This document shows positions 60,588 through 64,000 of a stretch of 64,000 nucleotides of DNA, one piece after another. The stretch is from contig JANUWF010002120.1 of NCBI GenBank assembly GCA_026120185.1, forward strand, positions 434,001 through 498,000, in the 5' to 3' direction. The position numbers and the translations under genes were made by a program. The number at the start of each line of letters is the position of its first letter. The stretch's first letter is position 1. The notes beneath the pieces are model-generated. The model did no database searches. It was not told the DNA's origin and was given only the letters and a program-made list of their open reading frames with translations. The stretch is from Voacanga thouarsii. Lineage: Eukaryota; Streptophyta; Magnoliopsida; Gentianales; Apocynaceae.

Positions 60588-63500
60588 TGTAACACCCCAC
60601 GACTACGTACCCTAAAAGGGCGGGGATGTCGCCCCATCCCGTAGGATAAGGGGTCTTTAGAACAAGGTATAAAATATAAAGGCAATCTCCAAAAGGATCA
60701 ACTTAGATAAATCAGGAAATATTCTTATTACATCAGGCTCAACTTGGAGCAAAACGGAATAAAACAAAATATTGTTTAAAAGCATAAGCAATAAATCTCT
60801 CCTAGAACGGATAGAGAAAATAGCAAAAGCTCCAACTATTACATGTCCCACTGACTCAGCACAGTCTATCTCCTGAAAATATGGTGTAAAACAGTGTGAG
60901 AATAAATCTCAGTAAGTCCTGTATGTGCACATGGTGTTTATAAATAGTTCGTGTATGCAAAGTGTAAAACATTTGTAAAAATAATTTGGCAAGTCATAAA
61001 CAATCTCTTTTCGCAAGGAGTGGGTTTTTCTCATTGTCACACTTTGTACAAAATAAATCCTCCACTCGAATAAAAATCATGTCACCACACGTTGGGCTCC
61101 ATGAGAACAAATTGGCCAAGGCACCACACTTTGTGCACCTTGTCCGGACCAGATTACCACGCGTTGGGCGTTCTGATCAAGGTGAGTGTACAGCTTGCCG
61201 GGTGAGATACTCCTCCATCTCTACACCCAACAAAACCATCGGGTGCCCATGCCGGGAATATAAATAATACCTTTCAGGTATAATGCTACCTCGGACTGGC
61301 CTGACCAACCAACAGTGTCGCCTTTTCAAGCAGAGTTCATCTTCTGGAGGTGGCCTCCTACCAAAAGACTTACGCTAGCCCTCCAAGACTAGTATTGTTA
61401 GCCTACCCTTATTGAGTACTCAACGAACATATCCGTCAATTCCTGATTCAAAATATTTTCAAACCTTGGCTTTGTAAAACGTGATTTTCTTTAAAAGAGA
61501 TTTCTAAAAATTTAAGGAAAAGAATAGTTTTCTTGCTAAAAATCGTTAGTTTGACAAAAACGTTTAAAGAATAAATATCCACGTTTATAACCCAAGCAAA
61601 CACAGTTTAACAATAGCTTTACAAAGCTTCACAACATAAACTTGCCATCACAACCTTTAACAAAACAGTTTATAAAAGGACTTACCATCACAACGTTTAA
61701 TAGAAGAGTTTATGCAAGGACTTACTTGATATGCCTCAGATAAATGCGATAAAAATCACCGCTGGCTTTCCTCAATTATCCTCCTGATCTAAACCATATA
61801 ATATCATGATCAGGGTCTCAATTAATTCAAACATGCTCTAATCCCATTTATTTCCATAACAATTCGCAATCTCCTATTTAATTCCCAGTAAAATATTCAA
61901 TCCCCAAAGATCAAATACTACAACCACATGTTTATCCCGCTAATAAACACCATTAAACTTTACTTTCGACATCAAGGGAGGGTATTCCCTTACCTTGCAA
62001 CTACCGGGTAATGAGGTCTCGATGCTCCTATACTGATCGTCCCGAGTTCGCTTGAGAAGAAGAGAGAAGCTACCTCCTTTGCTTCACTTGACCAAAAATT
62101 TAGGAAGAAGAGGAAATCAGCCTCTATAGGGCGTGATTTAAGGGTAGAAGAAAGAGAAAAGAATCATTAGAGAAAACGGCATCAAGAGGTTGAAAGGATT
62201 TGTGCTTACCTTAAGGTGTGTTCGATTTTTGCTTGGAACAACTCTTGTATTTTCGAAAATTTGCAGAGAGAAGTTGCTGAAATTTTCGTGTAGAATGGAG
62301 AGGGTAAACGGTGGTTATGATTTAAAGTTGGAAAAGATTGGTTTAGGGTTAGATGGTGGTGTTTAGATAGACTCCTAATGGCTTTAGGTTTCTTGGACAG
62401 CAAAGGCGAAATTTCCAGCTTGCGCGCGCCTCCTTGCTGCCGATTTTAGGGGAGTTTTATGGAGGAAAAAATTCTGCAATTTGCTCCTCTATGCTGGCCG
62501 AAATACTGCTCAAAGGAAGGGCTAAATGTGTTCAGAATTTTGGGCCAAACAAGGAAGAGTTTGAGTGAGTTTTGATGATTGAAAAATCCTGTGCATGTGC
62601 TGTGAAAATTCTGTGCAAGTGTAGCAAGTTTTGGACTGGTTTGGCTGCTATAATTCTACCAAAATTTCCAGAGGAAAATTGAGGGTTTTAGGCGCTGAAA
62701 ATAGCTTGTTCAGCTGGGGTTTTTCAGTGAATGATGTGTGCAGAATTTCGGTTGAAGTAGGAACATAAAGCTAGCCGAAAATCCTGCACAAAGCTATCCG
62801 AATTTTCTGTGTATATACTGGACGAATTTCAGTGTTTTTGTGTGAATAAAATTCTGGTTTTGTGCAGCTAAGGTAGTTGAATTGTTAAGGAGTATTCTAG
62901 GTGGTTTGATCTAGGATTTTCAGAGTTGGATTGTAGCTAAGAAGGGCTGGAATTTCGGACAGCTTATGTAGATTCAAAGCTGCCGAAATTCAGCTAGGAA
63001 AAGGAAGAAATCCTAGTTGAATTTGGATTGAAATAAAATCTGGTTTTATCAAGGATTTGGATAGGATTTCCTCTAGTCCTAGAAGAGTTTGGATTGAGCT
63101 AAAGGTGCTCCAAGGTGGCGAACAAAATCTGGAAAAATTTCCAGAATATTTCCAGCTTATGGTTTCCGAAAATTCAAGGGAACAAAAGCTGAAAATAAAA
63201 CAAATTTCATCCTTAGCTAAAATCCTTGAACTTAGGAGTTAAATATAGAGTCTTACTCCTATGGAAGTGGCGTTTAAACCCAAAGAAAATATCTAAGACT
63301 TTAGTTAAAATATTTCTCTAAAACAATTAAATAAATAAAAGGATTATGGCTAGAATTCTTGAAGAGGTGAAATAAGATTTTTCCCTAATATATTCCCTAA
63401 CTCTAATATTCATCAAGAAGAGTTTTATACCACTTGAAATTCTTCAAAGTGGCTCCTAGCTAGGTTTTTTCGAAAATCCTAAGGAACACAAGCTGAAAAT

Positions 63501-63991
63501 TAAAGGTGAACTTTATTCACATCAAAGTCCTTGAATTTAGGAAATAAATATAGAGACTTATTTCCTTGGAGTAAAAATACTAAAATTTCTCTAGGATAGC
63601 TAGATTCTTTTTCGGCCAAGATAAGAAACGGTCTAAAGAAAAGAATTTCAAGAAGAGAAACTTACTTCACAAAAGGTAGGATTCGAACTCGGGTCACCAA
63701 AGGAAATCACCAACCTCCCCGCTATTCCAAAACAACTCCAATGCTAATTTTTCTACAAGAAGTTCTTACCACCCCAATACTCATCCTTCAAAATCTTCGA
63801 CCAAACCTCCCTTAACCAAATCTTTAACAACACAACTATTTCACATCAATTAATTCAAATGCAAGAGTAACGGAAAAATTCACATGCATCCATGCAAATA
63901 AAATTATTCTAGCTACCACATAAAATGCAAGATGCTATGCAATGCATGACTTTTTCCCATAGTCAAAGGTGGTTTTGGGCGGGGTATTACA
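60588..63991 (-). mobile_element. Block G: probable 3' LTR of a giant-LTR element continuing to the right
   Basis: It starts TGTAACACCCC and ends GGGGTATTACA, 3404 bp. The left flank GTAAA does not match the right flank TCCCC, so it is not a simple solo LTR. The bases after its right end, TCCCCTTCC, are the complement of GGAAGGGGA, a PPT-like tract expected just before a 3' LTR in minus orientation. Family landmarks are present: GATGTCGCCCC and GGGTCTTTAGAA near the left end, TTGAGTACTCAA at 61412-61423, AAG|GTAAGC at 62212-62205 and the tRNA-like module at 63676-63738. Confidence 0.75.
63676..63738 (-). other. tRNA-like module in block G
   Basis: The B-box GAGTTCGAATCC matches the RNA polymerase III consensus. 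The A-box side is weaker (TGGAATAGCGGGG). It lies 253 bp from the LTR sense start. Confidence 0.55.
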
Positions 63992-64000
63992 TCCCCTTCC
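63992..64000 (-). other. PPT-like purine tract at the window edge
   Basis: The minus strand reads GGAAGGGGA directly before the LTR end TGTAATACC. It is the only hint of internal sequence for the giant-LTR family, and it is cut by the window end. Confidence 0.5.

Overview
The window looks like intergenic heterochromatin from a flowering plant, probably a eudicot with a repeat-rich genome. I find no host gene, rRNA, functional tRNA gene or CRISPR array. The support is a Ty1/copia SIRE/Maximus-type element, a Ty3/gypsy element primed by initiator tRNA-Met, a plant RTE-type LINE, an Au-like SINE and many very long LTR-like blocks, in AT-rich DNA full of microsatellites. Element boundaries come from reading target-site duplications (TSDs), primer-binding sites (PBS), polypurine tracts (PPT) and TG/CA ends directly.

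Bases 1-25601 form one nest. The oldest layer is the 3' part of a SIRE-like copia element (copia-1, + strand): the tail of its extra ORF (1-170), 3' noncoding DNA (to 953, resuming 12904-13581) and its 3' LTR (13582-25601, interrupted). A complete but decayed Ty3/gypsy element on the minus strand (954-12898, TSD GGATA) sits in the noncoding part, and its integrase is split by a 4.2 kb LTR-like block (A, 2846-7031). The copia-1 3' LTR is split by block B (13644-24123, TSD TAACT). B is split by a copia-type solo LTR (17277-23384, TSD ACAAG), which is split by block C (18532-22910, TSD ATTAG).

Bases 25817-30284 are block D, which carries a solo LTR of the same gypsy family 19 bp inside its edge. 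Bases 30299-40341 are a full-length SIRE-like element (copia-2, TSD ACCAA) with LTRs, PBS, decayed gag-pol, a shortened RNase H region and an extra 3' ORF still in one frame. Block E covers 40930-44421. Block F covers 44907-52616 (TSD TTATC) and contains a nearly full-length RTE LINE (49000-52248, 18 bp TSD). Bases 52622-60587 are older unresolved repeat DNA with a possible eighth block edge, one unidentified ORF and one SINE. Block G (60588-63991) is followed at the window edge by a PPT-like sequence, so it is probably the 3' LTR of a minus-strand element that continues to the right.

Blocks A-G are one family of 3.4-4.4 kb units. They begin TGTRANACCCC-like and end GGGGTNTYACA-like. Where flanks can be read, a 5 bp TSD surrounds a single unit, and none encodes retroelement proteins. 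I read them as solo LTRs of a giant-LTR Ty3/gypsy element, possibly Tekay/Del-like, though the lineage is inference. They share a tRNA-like A-box/B-box module at a nearly fixed offset from the LTR start, a splice-donor-like AAG|GTA motif, a CT-rich microsatellite hotspot and a 12 bp palindrome. That shared layout is the most interesting thing in the window. I see no new defence, biosynthetic or regulatory system.
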